From NCBI GenBank assembly GCA_905213325.1, contig CAJMHW010000003.1:1-64000 (forward strand): a stretch of 64,000 nt of DNA, in the 5' to 3' direction. Shown here piece after piece: positions 54,542 through 62,480 of this stretch. The stretch is from Collinsella aerofaciens. Lineage in GTDB: Bacteria > Actinomycetota > Coriobacteriia > Coriobacteriales > Coriobacteriaceae. The position numbers were made by a program, and so were the translations under genes. How positions within the stretch are numbered: position 1 is the first letter of the stretch; every line of letters begins with the position of its first letter. The notes under the pieces were generated by a model. The model was not told the DNA's origin, did not search any database, and saw only the letters and a program-made list of their open reading frames with translations.

Positions 54542-54976
54542 TTACGAGAAGAAGAGGTCCAGCAGGGCCTCATCGTCATCGTCCTCATCGGCCGCGGCGC
54601 GATCCCAAACCTCAAGGTGGTCGTAGTTGCCCACAACCGTGACCTCGCGGTCGAGGTTCGCCTGCTTGCGGAGAGACTCGGAAAGACCGATACGACCGGC
54701 ACTGTCCACATCCATCGACGTGGTGCGCTTGTTGATCGCCCTCATGAGCTTCTGGTCATTAATGTCACGCGGGTTAAAACCCTCGTGGCCCTCACGACCC
54801 GCGAAGAGTCCTTCGACCCACTTATCGAAGGCCTCGGCAGAGAACACGTACAGAGCATCGACATCCAGGGCTTTGAACACGCGAACGTGCTCTCCAAGCT
54901 CCTCGCGAAGAGGTGCAGGCAGGGACAGACGACCTTTTGCATCGAGATTGCGCTCGTATGCACCAGTCATTCCCAT
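54542..54976 (-). CDS. mraZ: Transcriptional regulator MraZ
   Basis: 144 residues with two SpoVT/AbrB-like swapped-hairpin domains: GAYERNLDAKGRLSLPAPLRE and TTSMDVDSAGRIGLSESLRKQA. The DxxGR motifs bind DNA. MraZ represses the dcw operon by binding repeated TGGG boxes, which are visible upstream at 55061-55107. GGGGAGG lies 6-7 nt before the start. A stretch of Asp/Glu residues precedes the C-terminus. Confidence 0.96.
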   Translation of the reverse strand: MGMTGAYERNLDAKGRLSLPAPLREELGEHVRVFKALDVDALYVFSAEAFDKWVEGLFAGREGHEGFNPRDINDQKLMRAINKRTTSMDVDSAGRIGLSESLRKQANLDREVTVVGNYDHLEVWDRAAADEDDDDEALLDLFFS

Positions 54977-55044
54977 GTGCGCCCTCCCCTCGGTTACTCA
55001 GATGGCACGTACGCGGGGAACCACCCCGCCTGTCGACGTCATTA

Positions 55045-55073
55045 ATAATATGGGGAACCGCCCCATTTTTCAA
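55045..55073 (-). promoter_or_regulatory. dcw operon promoter
   Basis: On the minus strand TTGAAA (55068-55073), exactly 17 nt, then TATTAT (55045-55050), about 70 nt before mraZ. The spacer contains a TGGGG/CCCCA hairpin. The best promoter match seen in the window. Confidence 0.75.
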
Positions 55074-55107
55074 CACCTTTCCCCACCCCTTCCCCCACCC
55101 CGCCCCA
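55061..55107 (-). promoter_or_regulatory. Phased MraZ-type TGGGG boxes
   Basis: Minus-strand TGGGG begins at 55107, 55097, 55085 and 55065, so spacings are 10, 12 and 20 nt, near whole helical turns. Three lie just upstream of the -35 and the last is inside the promoter spacer. MraZ binds tandem TGGG repeats with about 10-nt period in studied species. Confidence 0.6.
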
Positions 55108-55140
55108 CTACTCCACCCACCATATATTGCAAAACACCCC

Positions 55141-55174
55141 CAAGCATATGTTCGAAAACACAATATGTTGTGTT
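55141..55174. promoter_or_regulatory. Two adjacent palindromes upstream of the dcw promoter
   Basis: CGAACATATGCTTG (minus strand, 55141-55154) resembles the Gram-positive LexA/SOS box, with one mismatch in the second half-site. Next to it, 8-bp arms ACACAA.../TTGTGT form the palindrome at 55155-55174. The regulators are unknown. Confidence 0.3.
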
Positions 55175-55337
55175 TACAGCAACAGCGGGATGCCACCTGT
55201 AGAACCACGCCCGCGAACCTCAACCTTCAAGTTGACCTTGAGGCGATTTTTACGTCCCTTTACACGCCGTTCACATCGCCCCCAAACTCCCCCGCCCGCG
55301 GTACACACGGCCCACCACCGCGTCGGTGTCTGGCGAA

Positions 55338-55407
55338 AAATGGGACGGGCCCCAGATTGCCCATGCGCGCAAAAGTGCGTCTCGGCAATCTGGGGCCCGT
55401 CCCATTT
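55338..55407. repeat. Long inverted repeat with 24-bp perfect arms (possible xerD terminator)
   Basis: Arms 55338-55361 and 55384-55407 are perfectly complementary, with a 22-nt loop. On the minus strand the stem is followed by ATTTTTCG, so it can act as a terminator for xerD, which ends 32 nt before it. In length and GC-rich arms it resembles the repeats at 16283 and 30386. Confidence 0.8.
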
Positions 55408-55438
55408 AATATTTATAAATATGCAGGTCAGCGAGGTG

Positions 55439-56380
55439 CTAGCGATGTGCTAGCGGATGCGCCGCCAGATAGACCTCGGTCAGTTGCGTTCGGTCGACAT
55501 GCGTGTAGACCTGCGTGGTCGATATATCGGCATGTCCCAAGATCTCCTGTAGCACACGGAGGTCTGCGCCGCCCGCAAGCATATGGGTGGCAAAGGAGTG
55601 ACGCAGCGTGTGGGGATGGAGTCCCACCAGCCCCACCTGGCGCCCGTAGCGCTCACAGATGGCATGAATGCCCTGGCGCGACAGACGGCGGCCGTTCTTA
55701 TTTAAAAAGACCGCCGAGGTCTCGGTTCCGCGGGCATGGGCCGCCAAGCGAGAACGCCCCTCAGTTACATAGAGCGTCAGAGCTCGCGCCGCGCTTCCCA
55801 CCAGCGGTGACAGGCGTTCCTTTGAGCCCTTACCGCGAACGAGCACAAAGCCATCGTCGATATGGATATCGCCCACATCGAGCCCCACCAACTCGCTCAC
55901 ACGTAAACCGCATCCGTAGAGCACTTCCAAGATGGCATGGTCGCGCAAGCCCATCTCGCCCTCGGGGAAGTCTTGATCGAGCAGCGCCGAGACATCCTCC
56001 ACCGATAGATACTCCGGCAAACGCTCAGCCTTTTTAGGCAGGCGCAACGCCGCCGTTGGATTTTGGGCCACAGCCCCATCGCGCACCAAAAAGGCATGCA
56101 GGCCCTTCACGGCCGCAAGCGCACGCTCCACCGAGGCATCGGAATAGCCCCCATCGCGACGGTCGGCAACAAAGCCCTCCACGACCTGACGGGTCACCTC
56201 TTCAAAAGACACAATACCCGCCCGCTCCAGATAGGCGCAGTACGTCGTCAGGTCACGACGATAGGCCGCAATCGTGTTGCGCGCCAAACCCCGCTCGACC
56301 GCGAGGTAATCGAGATACTCCCCCGCCGCCACGGCGAGCGACGAGGGAGTAGCTTCGGTATGTTCCTTATTCGCCGGCAC
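55439..56380 (-). CDS. xerD: Tyrosine recombinase XerD
   Basis: 313 residues. SAM-like N-terminal domain (about 10-95) and a catalytic domain with Arg in GCGLRVSELVGLDVGD, Lys in GKGSKER, HTLRHSFATH, GHADISTTQVYTHV (His and the Tyr nucleophile). It resolves chromosome dimers at dif with XerC. The start is a GTG at 56380, 2 nt after the pyrG stop; no ATG fits without running far into pyrG. The chosen N-terminus MPANKEHTEATPSS matches the normal length. Confidence 0.93.
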   Translation of the reverse strand: MPANKEHTEATPSSLAVAAGEYLDYLAVERGLARNTIAAYRRDLTTYCAYLERAGIVSFEEVTRQVVEGFVADRRDGGYSDASVERALAAVKGLHAFLVRDGAVAQNPTAALRLPKKAERLPEYLSVEDVSALLDQDFPEGEMGLRDHAILEVLYGCGLRVSELVGLDVGDIHIDDGFVLVRGKGSKERLSPLVGSAARALTLYVTEGRSRLAAHARGTETSAVFLNKNGRRLSRQGIHAICERYGRQVGLVGLHPHTLRHSFATHMLAGGADLRVLQEILGHADISTTQVYTHVDRTQLTEVYLAAHPLAHR

Positions 56381-56382
56381 CC

Positions 56383-58044
56383 TTAGTCCGTAGCGAGGTT
56401 CATGGGCGTCACCTGCAGACGGTCGACACCCTCGTGCTGGCCGATCGAAGCGCGCACGAACTCGCGGAACAGCGGCTGCGGGTTGGTCGGGCGGCTCTTG
56501 AACTCGGGATGAGCCTGGGTTGCCACATACCACGGATGCACGTCGCGCGGCAGCTCGACCATCTCGACCAGGCGCTCGTCGGGCGACAGACCCGAGATAA
56601 CCAAACCGGCGTCCTCGAGCTGGTCACGGAAGGCGTTGTTGAACTCAAAGCGGTGACGGTGACGCTCGTAGACGAGCTCCTCGCCATATGCCTCGCGAGC
56701 AAGGGTATCGGCGGCGAGCTTGCACGGATAGGCGCCCAGGCGCATGGTGCCGCCCTTCTCGGTCACGTCCTCCTGCGAGCTCATCAGATCGATGACGCTA
56801 AACGGGCCGTCCGGATCGAACTCGGAGGAGCTGGCGCCGGCAAGGCCGACGACGTTGCGGGCGAACTCGCACACGGCCACCTGCATACCCAGGCAAATGC
56901 CCAGATACGGAATCTTGTGCTCACGGGCAAACTCGGCCGCGAGGATCTTGCCCTCCAGGGCGCGCTTGCCAAAGCCGCCGGGGACCAGGATGCCCGAGGC
57001 GTCGCCCAAAACCTCGGAGACATTCTGCTCGTCGAGGCTCTCGCCGTCGACCAGCTGGACGTCCACATGGCGATCGTAGAAGACGCCCGCATGGTGCAGG
57101 GCCTCGATAACCGACAGGTACGCATCGGGCAGCTGCGTGTACTTACCCACGACGGCGATCTTCACCTTGTCGGCGTGATGGTTGGCGTGATTCTGTTTGC
57201 GCAGGAACTCGTTCCACTCGCTCATGTCGCGCTCACGCGGATCCAGACCCAGGCGTTCGCAAATGCGCAGGTCAAAGTCCTGCTCGGCAAGCAGCTGCGG
57301 AACATCGTAAATGCTCGCGCAGTCCTCGTTGGTAAAGACGCAATCGGTGTCGACGTCGCAGAAGCTTGCGATCTTTCCGCGGATAGCGTCATCGATATGG
57401 TGGTCGGAGCGCAGCACGATGATATCGGGCTGGATGCCAAAGCTGCGGAGCTCCTTGACGGAATGCTGCGTGGGCTTGGTCTTGACCTCGTGGGCGGCGG
57501 CGATATAGGGAACGAGCGACACGTGGATGTAGCAGACGTTCTCGGGGCCGGCCTCCTTGCGGTACTGGCGGATGGCCTCGACAAACGGCTGCGACTCGAT
57601 GTCGCCGATCGTGCCGCCCAGCTCGGTGATGACTACATCGGAGCCGGTCTGCTCCTCGATGCGGCGGAACTTGTCCTTAATGGCATTGGTGACGTGAGGA
57701 ATCACCTGCACGGTACCGCCCAAAAAGTCGCCGCGACGCTCGCGGGCGATCAAGCTCTTATAGATGGCGCCGGTCGTAAAGTTGGAATCGCGGGTCAGGT
57801 TCTCATCAATAAAGCGCTCGTAATGACCCAGGTCCAGGTCGGACTCGTAACCATCCTCGGTAACGAAGACCTCACCATGCTGGAAGGGGCTCATGGTACC
57901 GGGGTCGACGTTCAGATACGGGTCGGCCTTCTGCATCGTTACTTTGTAGCCACGCGACTTGAGCAGACGGCCCAGCGAGGCCGCGGTGATACCCTTGCCC
58001 AGGGACGAAACCACGCCACCGGTTACGAACACATGCTTGGTCAT
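56383..58044 (-). CDS. pyrG: CTP synthase
   Basis: 553 residues. N-terminal synthase domain with VTGGVVSSLGKGITAASLGRLLKSRG, DPYLNVDPGTMSPFQHGEVFV and ELGGTIGDIESQPF. The C-terminal class I glutaminase has PYLGICLGMQ (Cys nucleophile) and a terminal HPEFKSRP. It converts UTP to CTP. The terminator belongs to the next gene upstream, so it may share a transcript with xerD. AGGTAA lies before the start. Confidence 0.98.
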   Translation of the reverse strand: MTKHVFVTGGVVSSLGKGITAASLGRLLKSRGYKVTMQKADPYLNVDPGTMSPFQHGEVFVTEDGYESDLDLGHYERFIDENLTRDSNFTTGAIYKSLIARERRGDFLGGTVQVIPHVTNAIKDKFRRIEEQTGSDVVITELGGTIGDIESQPFVEAIRQYRKEAGPENVCYIHVSLVPYIAAAHEVKTKPTQHSVKELRSFGIQPDIIVLRSDHHIDDAIRGKIASFCDVDTDCVFTNEDCASIYDVPQLLAEQDFDLRICERLGLDPRERDMSEWNEFLRKQNHANHHADKVKIAVVGKYTQLPDAYLSVIEALHHAGVFYDRHVDVQLVDGESLDEQNVSEVLGDASGILVPGGFGKRALEGKILAAEFAREHKIPYLGICLGMQVAVCEFARNVVGLAGASSSEFDPDGPFSVIDLMSSQEDVTEKGGTMRLGAYPCKLAADTLAREAYGEELVYERHRHRFEFNNAFRDQLEDAGLVISGLSPDERLVEMVELPRDVHPWYVATQAHPEFKSRPTNPQPLFREFVRASIGQHEGVDRLQVTPMNLATD

Positions 58045-58167
58045 ATTGAGTTACCTGCGCTTCCCGTAGAAGTTGTTTATCCACATCTTACGGGTCTTCA
58101 TTGTAATACTCGCACCGCGGACCGTTCGCAATTTTTCTCGCGTGCGATTGCATTTCTCAATCTTGAA

Positions 58168-58198
58168 ACAAAACGCCGCCCGGTTTCCCAGGCGGCGT
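58168..58198 (-). terminator. Terminator of the winged-helix gene
   Basis: ACGCCGCC arms (58173-58180 and 58191-58198) with T4 following on the minus strand (plus A at 58170-58173). It lies 25 nt after the stop at 58223. Confidence 0.8.
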
Positions 58199-58222
58199 CG
58201 CTGTGGCAAGGGTTACATGCTG

Positions 58223-58561
58223 CTACCGATCAGCAACCTCGTCCTCAAGCATTTCTTGAACGAGCATGCCGGTACGGACGCCCTCAAGATACCACTCGCC
58301 ACGTTCGGTGAGGCAAATGCCATTTGCAAGCTGACCGCCGTCGTCGCTATAACGCGAGACGACATCAATCATGCCTTCGGAATCCAAGCGATCGATTGCG
58401 GCGCGGACACGATACGGCGAAACCCCCACGCGCTCGGCAAGCGTTTTGCGCGAGAAACCATACGGCCCGCCATTGTCTTCGGTTTGCTGGTCGATCTCCA
58501 TCAACACCAGCACCTCGACACGCTTCATATCGTTGACACTCGCACGACCCTTGCCCGCCAT
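58223..58561 (-). CDS. Winged-helix DNA-binding protein
   Basis: 112 residues. RVEVLVLMEIDQQT, then GFSRKTLAERVGVSPYRVRAAIDRLDSEGMIDVVSRYSDDGGQLANGICLTERGEWYL, a winged helix of the MarR or replication/transcription-regulator type with the recognition helix at about 50-65. No ligand domain is present. GAGGAGG is 6 nt before the start at 58561. It is monocistronic, and the target is unknown. Confidence 0.8.
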   Translation of the reverse strand: MAGKGRASVNDMKRVEVLVLMEIDQQTEDNGGPYGFSRKTLAERVGVSPYRVRAAIDRLDSEGMIDVVSRYSDDGGQLANGICLTERGEWYLEGVRTGMLVQEMLEDEVADR

Positions 58562-58817
58562 AGCAGCCTCCTCAAACCGAGCACGAGCATCTAACGCGCC
58601 GTGCGCGACCGACACACCTCACGATGGCAGGTAATATCCATCATGCGGCATCCCGCTAAGGATGAAACAGTTACGGTTATTGTATACCGCTCAAATTGTT
58701 TCTAGGCAGGTAAACAGCTATTTTTCGCCGAAATAGGCGCTTTATTGATCAAAAAGCCGTACCGGGCGCTAACCCGATACGGCCAAAATGCAATGCAATT
58801 ACCGCGGTGCTTCAAAC

Positions 58818-60299
58818 TTAGCGATGGAAGAAACCGCGGCGCTCAAACTTGGGCTCGCAGCACACGTTGATACCCAGTTTGCGCAGTACCGTCTCGTCCG
58901 TCGGCGAGATAATCACGCTAAAGAAGGCATCGCAACCGCGCAGCTGCTCCAGGCCCGAAAGGACGCGAGCGGCCGTCTCACTCGTGGCCGAGGTGATCGA
59001 CAGCGCCATAAGCGTCTCGTCGGTGTGGAGGCGCGGGTTTTTGCTGCCCAGGAAATGCGTCTTGAGCTTGCTGATGGGCTCGATCGCCTCATCGCTGATA
59101 ACCTCGAGCTCAAGGTCGACGCCCGAGACGTGCTTGAGGGCGTTCATAATGAGCGAACTTGCGGCGCCCAGGCGCGTGGAGGTCTTACCGGTCACCACGG
59201 AGCCATCGGGCATGACCATGGCACCCACGGGACCACCCGTCAGTTGCTCCCTGGTGAGGGCCGCCGAGCGCGCCGGTGAGTAGTTCTTATCGATGCCGGC
59301 TTTCTTCATAATAATCTTGAGACGGTCGACTTGCTCATCGCCCACGCCGGTACGGCGCACATTTTCGACCGCGGTAAAGTAGCGGCGGACAATCTCCATC
59401 TTGGAAGCGTCGCGGCAGGCATCGTCATCGGTGATGGCAAAGCCGACCATATTGACGCCCATGTCCGTAGGGCTCTGGTAGGGGCTCTTGCCCAGGATCT
59501 TTTCCATCAGGGCACGGACTACCGGGAAGGCCTCGACGTCGCGGTTGTAGTTGACCGTGGTCTTGTTGTAGGCCTCAAGGTGGAACGAATCGATGATATT
59601 GGCGTCGTCGAGGTCAGCCGTGGCGGCCTCGTAGGCAATATTGACCGGATGCGTCAGAGGAAGATTCCAGACCGGGAAGGTCTCGAACTTGGCATAGCCG
59701 GCGGCGGTACCGTGCTTATGCTCGTGATACAGCTGCGAGAGGCAAGTAGCGAGCTTGCCCGAGCCGGGGCCGGGTGCCGTCACGACAACGAGCGGACGCG
59801 TGGTCTCGACAAACTCGTTCTTGCCGTAGCCATCGTCGGACACGATCAGATCGACATCGTGCGGATACCCCTCGATGGGATAGTGCAGCTTGGCGGGAAT
59901 ACCGAGCGCGTTCAAGCGGTTGCGGAACACATCGGCAGCAGGCTGGCCGGCGTACTGGGTGATGACCACAGCCGCGACGGCAAAGCCGTTGCCGCGGAAC
60001 AGGTCAACCAGGCGCAGCACATCCTCGTCATAGGTAATGCCAAGGTCACCACGAGCCTTGTTTTTCTCGATGTGGTTCGCGTTGATCGCGATGATAACCT
60101 CGACATCGTCGGCGATGCTCTTGAGCATGCGGAACTTGCTGTCCGGTTCAAAACCCGGCAGCACGCGGCTCGCATGATAGTCATCGAACAGCTTGCCGCC
60201 AAACTCCAAATAGAGCTTGCCACCAAACTGTGAGATGCGCTCCTTAATGTGAGCAGCCTGCAGCTCGATATACTTCGCGTTGTCGAAACCCTGGCGCAT
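58818..60299 (-). CDS. DUF1846 family protein
   Basis: 493 residues, the usual size of DUF1846. N-terminal MRQGFDNAKYIELQAAHIKERI and LYLEFGGKLFDDYHASRVLPGF, then KLATCLSQLYHEHKHG, a P-loop-like APGPGSGK stretch, and EQLTGGPVGAMVMPDGSVVTGKTS. The structure class is known from studied homologues but the reaction is not. The start at 60299 was chosen because GGGAG lies about 7 nt upstream; an in-frame ATG 24 nt earlier lacks a site. The 3' side is a 256-nt gap containing only the winged-helix promoter. Confidence 0.92.
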   Translation of the reverse strand: MRQGFDNAKYIELQAAHIKERISQFGGKLYLEFGGKLFDDYHASRVLPGFEPDSKFRMLKSIADDVEVIIAINANHIEKNKARGDLGITYDEDVLRLVDLFRGNGFAVAAVVITQYAGQPAADVFRNRLNALGIPAKLHYPIEGYPHDVDLIVSDDGYGKNEFVETTRPLVVVTAPGPGSGKLATCLSQLYHEHKHGTAAGYAKFETFPVWNLPLTHPVNIAYEAATADLDDANIIDSFHLEAYNKTTVNYNRDVEAFPVVRALMEKILGKSPYQSPTDMGVNMVGFAITDDDACRDASKMEIVRRYFTAVENVRRTGVGDEQVDRLKIIMKKAGIDKNYSPARSAALTREQLTGGPVGAMVMPDGSVVTGKTSTRLGAASSLIMNALKHVSGVDLELEVISDEAIEPISKLKTHFLGSKNPRLHTDETLMALSITSATSETAARVLSGLEQLRGCDAFFSVIISPTDETVLRKLGINVCCEPKFERRGFFHR

Positions 60300-60458
60300 A
60301 TATGGCTCCCGTCCCGTTTCCATTTAATGTTCTAGGCGATTATAGCGGAGCCCGCCCTCCCCGATACCCAGACCATCAACAGGCACCAACCAAACACGCC
60401 CACCGCAACCACCGGGGACCCGGGGCAGCTCGTTTAGAACGGGGAACAAGTCACTCAG

Positions 60459-60520
60459 CACCAACAACAAAAACGTCGCAGGCAGAGCTGAAGCCAGCGA
60501 ACGGGCACCAGAGCGAGCAA
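60459..60520. repeat. Half copy of the structured intergenic element
   Basis: It repeats the first about 62 nt of the element at 60531: CACCAACAA, then AACGTCGCAGG, CCAGCGA, and a final CCAGAGCGAGCAAG that is identical to the matching position in copy 1. It stops before the inner hairpin. It is a tandem, truncated duplicate. Confidence 0.6.
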
Positions 60521-60530
60521 GCTTCCCCCT

Positions 60531-60713
60531 GCACCAACAAGGGGAACGTCGCAGGTTGAGCATAAGTCAGCGAGCGACGTCCAGAACGTACAAGTTGGCA
60601 TGAAAAAGGCAAGGCATAGACCTTCTGGTCATGCCTTGCCTTTTGAATGACAAATTGTCGTTCTGGGCGGTGCGCAGCGTCGACTGGTTGCGCGGTTCGT
60701 AGAACCGCGCAAC
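60531..60713. repeat. Structured intergenic element, copy 2 (candidate ncRNA or mobile repeat)
   Basis: Same architecture as 8437-8676: CACCAACAA...CGTCGCAGGTTGAG; closing stem CGTCCAGAACG (60578-60588) with 60659-60669; inner 13-bp stem (60605-60617 with 60631-60643) capped by GACC-TTCT-GGTC (60619-60630); linker GCAGCGTCGACTGGT; and a 12-bp hairpin (60687-60698 with 60702-60713) closing on GTTC/GAAC. The span from the closing stem to the last hairpin is about the same length (near 138 nt) in both copies. Confidence 0.65.
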
Positions 60714-60718
60714 ATGAG

Positions 60719-60822
60719 AGCGCCCCCTCCCGCGCACGGAACGGGAGGGGGCTAAAGGTAGGAGTCTACCGGTGGGTTGACCCCACCGGACAGACGATGA
60801 CCAGGTGATCCTTTACAGGATC
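60719..60822 (-). terminator. Cluster of hairpins after the YfcC permease gene
   Basis: Three hairpins: a strong C/G stem with arms at about 60719-60733 and 60740-60753, CCGGTGGG/CCCCACCGG (60769-60789), and GATCC/GGATC (60807-60822). None has a long T-run on the minus strand. Together they probably end the arcA-argF-yfcC transcript. Confidence 0.5.
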
Positions 60823-60854
60823 GTCAAGGTTTCCGTGGGGTACCCGTTGGGTAC

Positions 60855-62333
60855 TTAGAGCAACACGCAGGCGACGGTCAGGATGATGGCGCAGACGACG
60901 GAGAGCGCGACGATGAGCTTAAGGGCAAACTTGAGCCAGGTCGTCCACTCGATCTTGGCCAGGGCGAGACCGCCCATGATGGCGCCGGAGGTCGGGGTGA
61001 ACAGGTTCACGACACCGATGGCGGCGGAGAAGATCATGACCATGACCTCGGGCGAGAAGCCGAGCTTAACAGCCAGCGGTCCCATGATGGGCATGGAGAC
61101 GGTGGCCATACCGGAGGTCGAGGGGATCAGGAAGGACAGGCCGAAGTAGACCAGGAAGCTCATGGGAGCGAAGATCACACCGGACAGGCCAGCCAGGGCA
61201 TTGGCGGCAGCGTCGAGGACGTAGACGTCGAGGCCGGTGTTAGCCATGAGGACGGAGATACCACGAGCGAGGGCGATGACGAGAACAACGGACATCATGT
61301 CGGCAGCGCCGGTGATGAAGGTGTTGACGATCTGCTTCTCGGACAGGCCACCGATGATACCGATCAGGACAGCCATGAGGAAGAACCAGGTGGAAGCCTC
61401 GTCGAAGTACCACTGGCCAATGGGCAGGCCGGTGATCAGGGCAGACCAGCCCTGGACGACGGCGTTACCGTCGGCATCGTAGACAGCGCCAGCGTCAAAG
61501 AAGTTGGCGACGCCCTCGTTGAGGTCGGCCAGCGGGATGAAGCCGACGATCATGACGACGAAGGTGAAGGCAAAGGCGATCAGAACACCCTTCTGACGAC
61601 CGGTGAGCTTGACCTCATTGTGAACCTCGGAAGCAGCCTTGCCGTGAGCCTCTTCGGCGTCCTTGAGCTCCTGCATCGACAGGATGGTGGAACCCTTGTC
61701 AGCCTTGACCTTCTTGGCATAGCTCATGACGAAGAAGATGGACATAGCAGTGGTAACAATCCACAGGACGGCACCGAGGCCGATGATGATGGACTGGTTG
61801 ACCTCAATGCCAACGCCGGTCAGAGCGTCGACGGCAGCGCCGACGGCGAACGGGTTAACCGTGGAGCCCAGGCAGCCGCAGCCAGCGCCGAGCAGGACGG
61901 TGGCGGCACCGACCATCGGGTCGAAGCCAGCGGCCATCATGGTAGCGGCAAGCAAGGCGTAGAAGGGAACGGTCTCCTCGCACATACCATAGGTGGTACC
62001 ACCGAGGGAGAAGATGAGCATCAGCACGGGAATGAGCATGATCTCATTACCCTTAAGCTTCTGCACCAGGACGGCGATGCCGTTGTCCAGGGCGCCGGTC
62101 TCGGTCATCATGCCGAGGAAGCCGCCCAGGATCATAACGAAGAGGCAGACGGGCAGAGCGTCAGCGAAGCCCTTAATCGGGGCGGTGCAGAAATCGCTCA
62201 GACGGGCGGCAGTAACCGCGCCACCGGACGTGCCGGAGACGATAACGGTAATCACTGCGACAATTGCCAGCAGAGCAAGAAGAATGGTGAACGATGAAGG
62301 CATACCGCGCTTTTTCTTAGCGGTCTCAGTCAT
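60855..62333 (-). CDS. YfcC family permease, probable arginine/ornithine exchanger
   Basis: 492 residues, about 12 membrane helices in two halves. FVMILGGFLGMMTETGALDNGI, GTTYGMCEETVPFYALL and LGAGCGCLGSTVNPFAVG in the first half and SFLIPSTSGMATVSMPIMGPL in the second are marks of the YfcC/ArsB-NhaD-like transporters. Members next to arginine-deiminase genes act as arginine-ornithine antiporters. It follows OTC on the same strand, supporting that role here by context. The start at 62333 has AAGGGGGG at good spacing. Confidence 0.88.
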   Translation of the reverse strand: MTETAKKKRGMPSSFTILLALLAIVAVITVIVSGTSGGAVTAARLSDFCTAPIKGFADALPVCLFVMILGGFLGMMTETGALDNGIAVLVQKLKGNEIMLIPVLMLIFSLGGTTYGMCEETVPFYALLAATMMAAGFDPMVGAATVLLGAGCGCLGSTVNPFAVGAAVDALTGVGIEVNQSIIIGLGAVLWIVTTAMSIFFVMSYAKKVKADKGSTILSMQELKDAEEAHGKAASEVHNEVKLTGRQKGVLIAFAFTFVVMIVGFIPLADLNEGVANFFDAGAVYDADGNAVVQGWSALITGLPIGQWYFDEASTWFFLMAVLIGIIGGLSEKQIVNTFITGAADMMSVVLVIALARGISVLMANTGLDVYVLDAAANALAGLSGVIFAPMSFLVYFGLSFLIPSTSGMATVSMPIMGPLAVKLGFSPEVMVMIFSAAIGVVNLFTPTSGAIMGGLALAKIEWTTWLKFALKLIVALSVVCAIILTVACVLL

Positions 62334-62429
62334 AGTTCTCATCCCCCCTTCATAAATCATTTACTGATCTCGCCCGAAGCGGCTCTTCCGTGCCGTGCCT
62401 GCCGCCTGGTGCGAGATATTTACCAGACA

Positions 62430-62464
62430 AAGCCGCTCGGGGTGTGCAGCAAGACACCCCGAGC
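62430..62464 (-). terminator. Terminator or attenuator after ornithine carbamoyltransferase
   Basis: 11-bp arms GCTCGGGGTGT (62434-62444) and 62454-62464, followed on the minus strand by GGCTTTGTC. The T-run is weak, so some read-through to yfcC is likely. Confidence 0.6.
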
Positions 62465-62480
62465 GAGATGCTAGATGCTC

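Noticed and set aside
60687..60713. tRNA T-arm or integron attC-type site in the structured element
   Set aside because: GGTTCGTAGAACC resembles a T-arm and GTTG...CAAC resembles attC ends, but no cloverleaf, no anticodon arm and no integrase are present.
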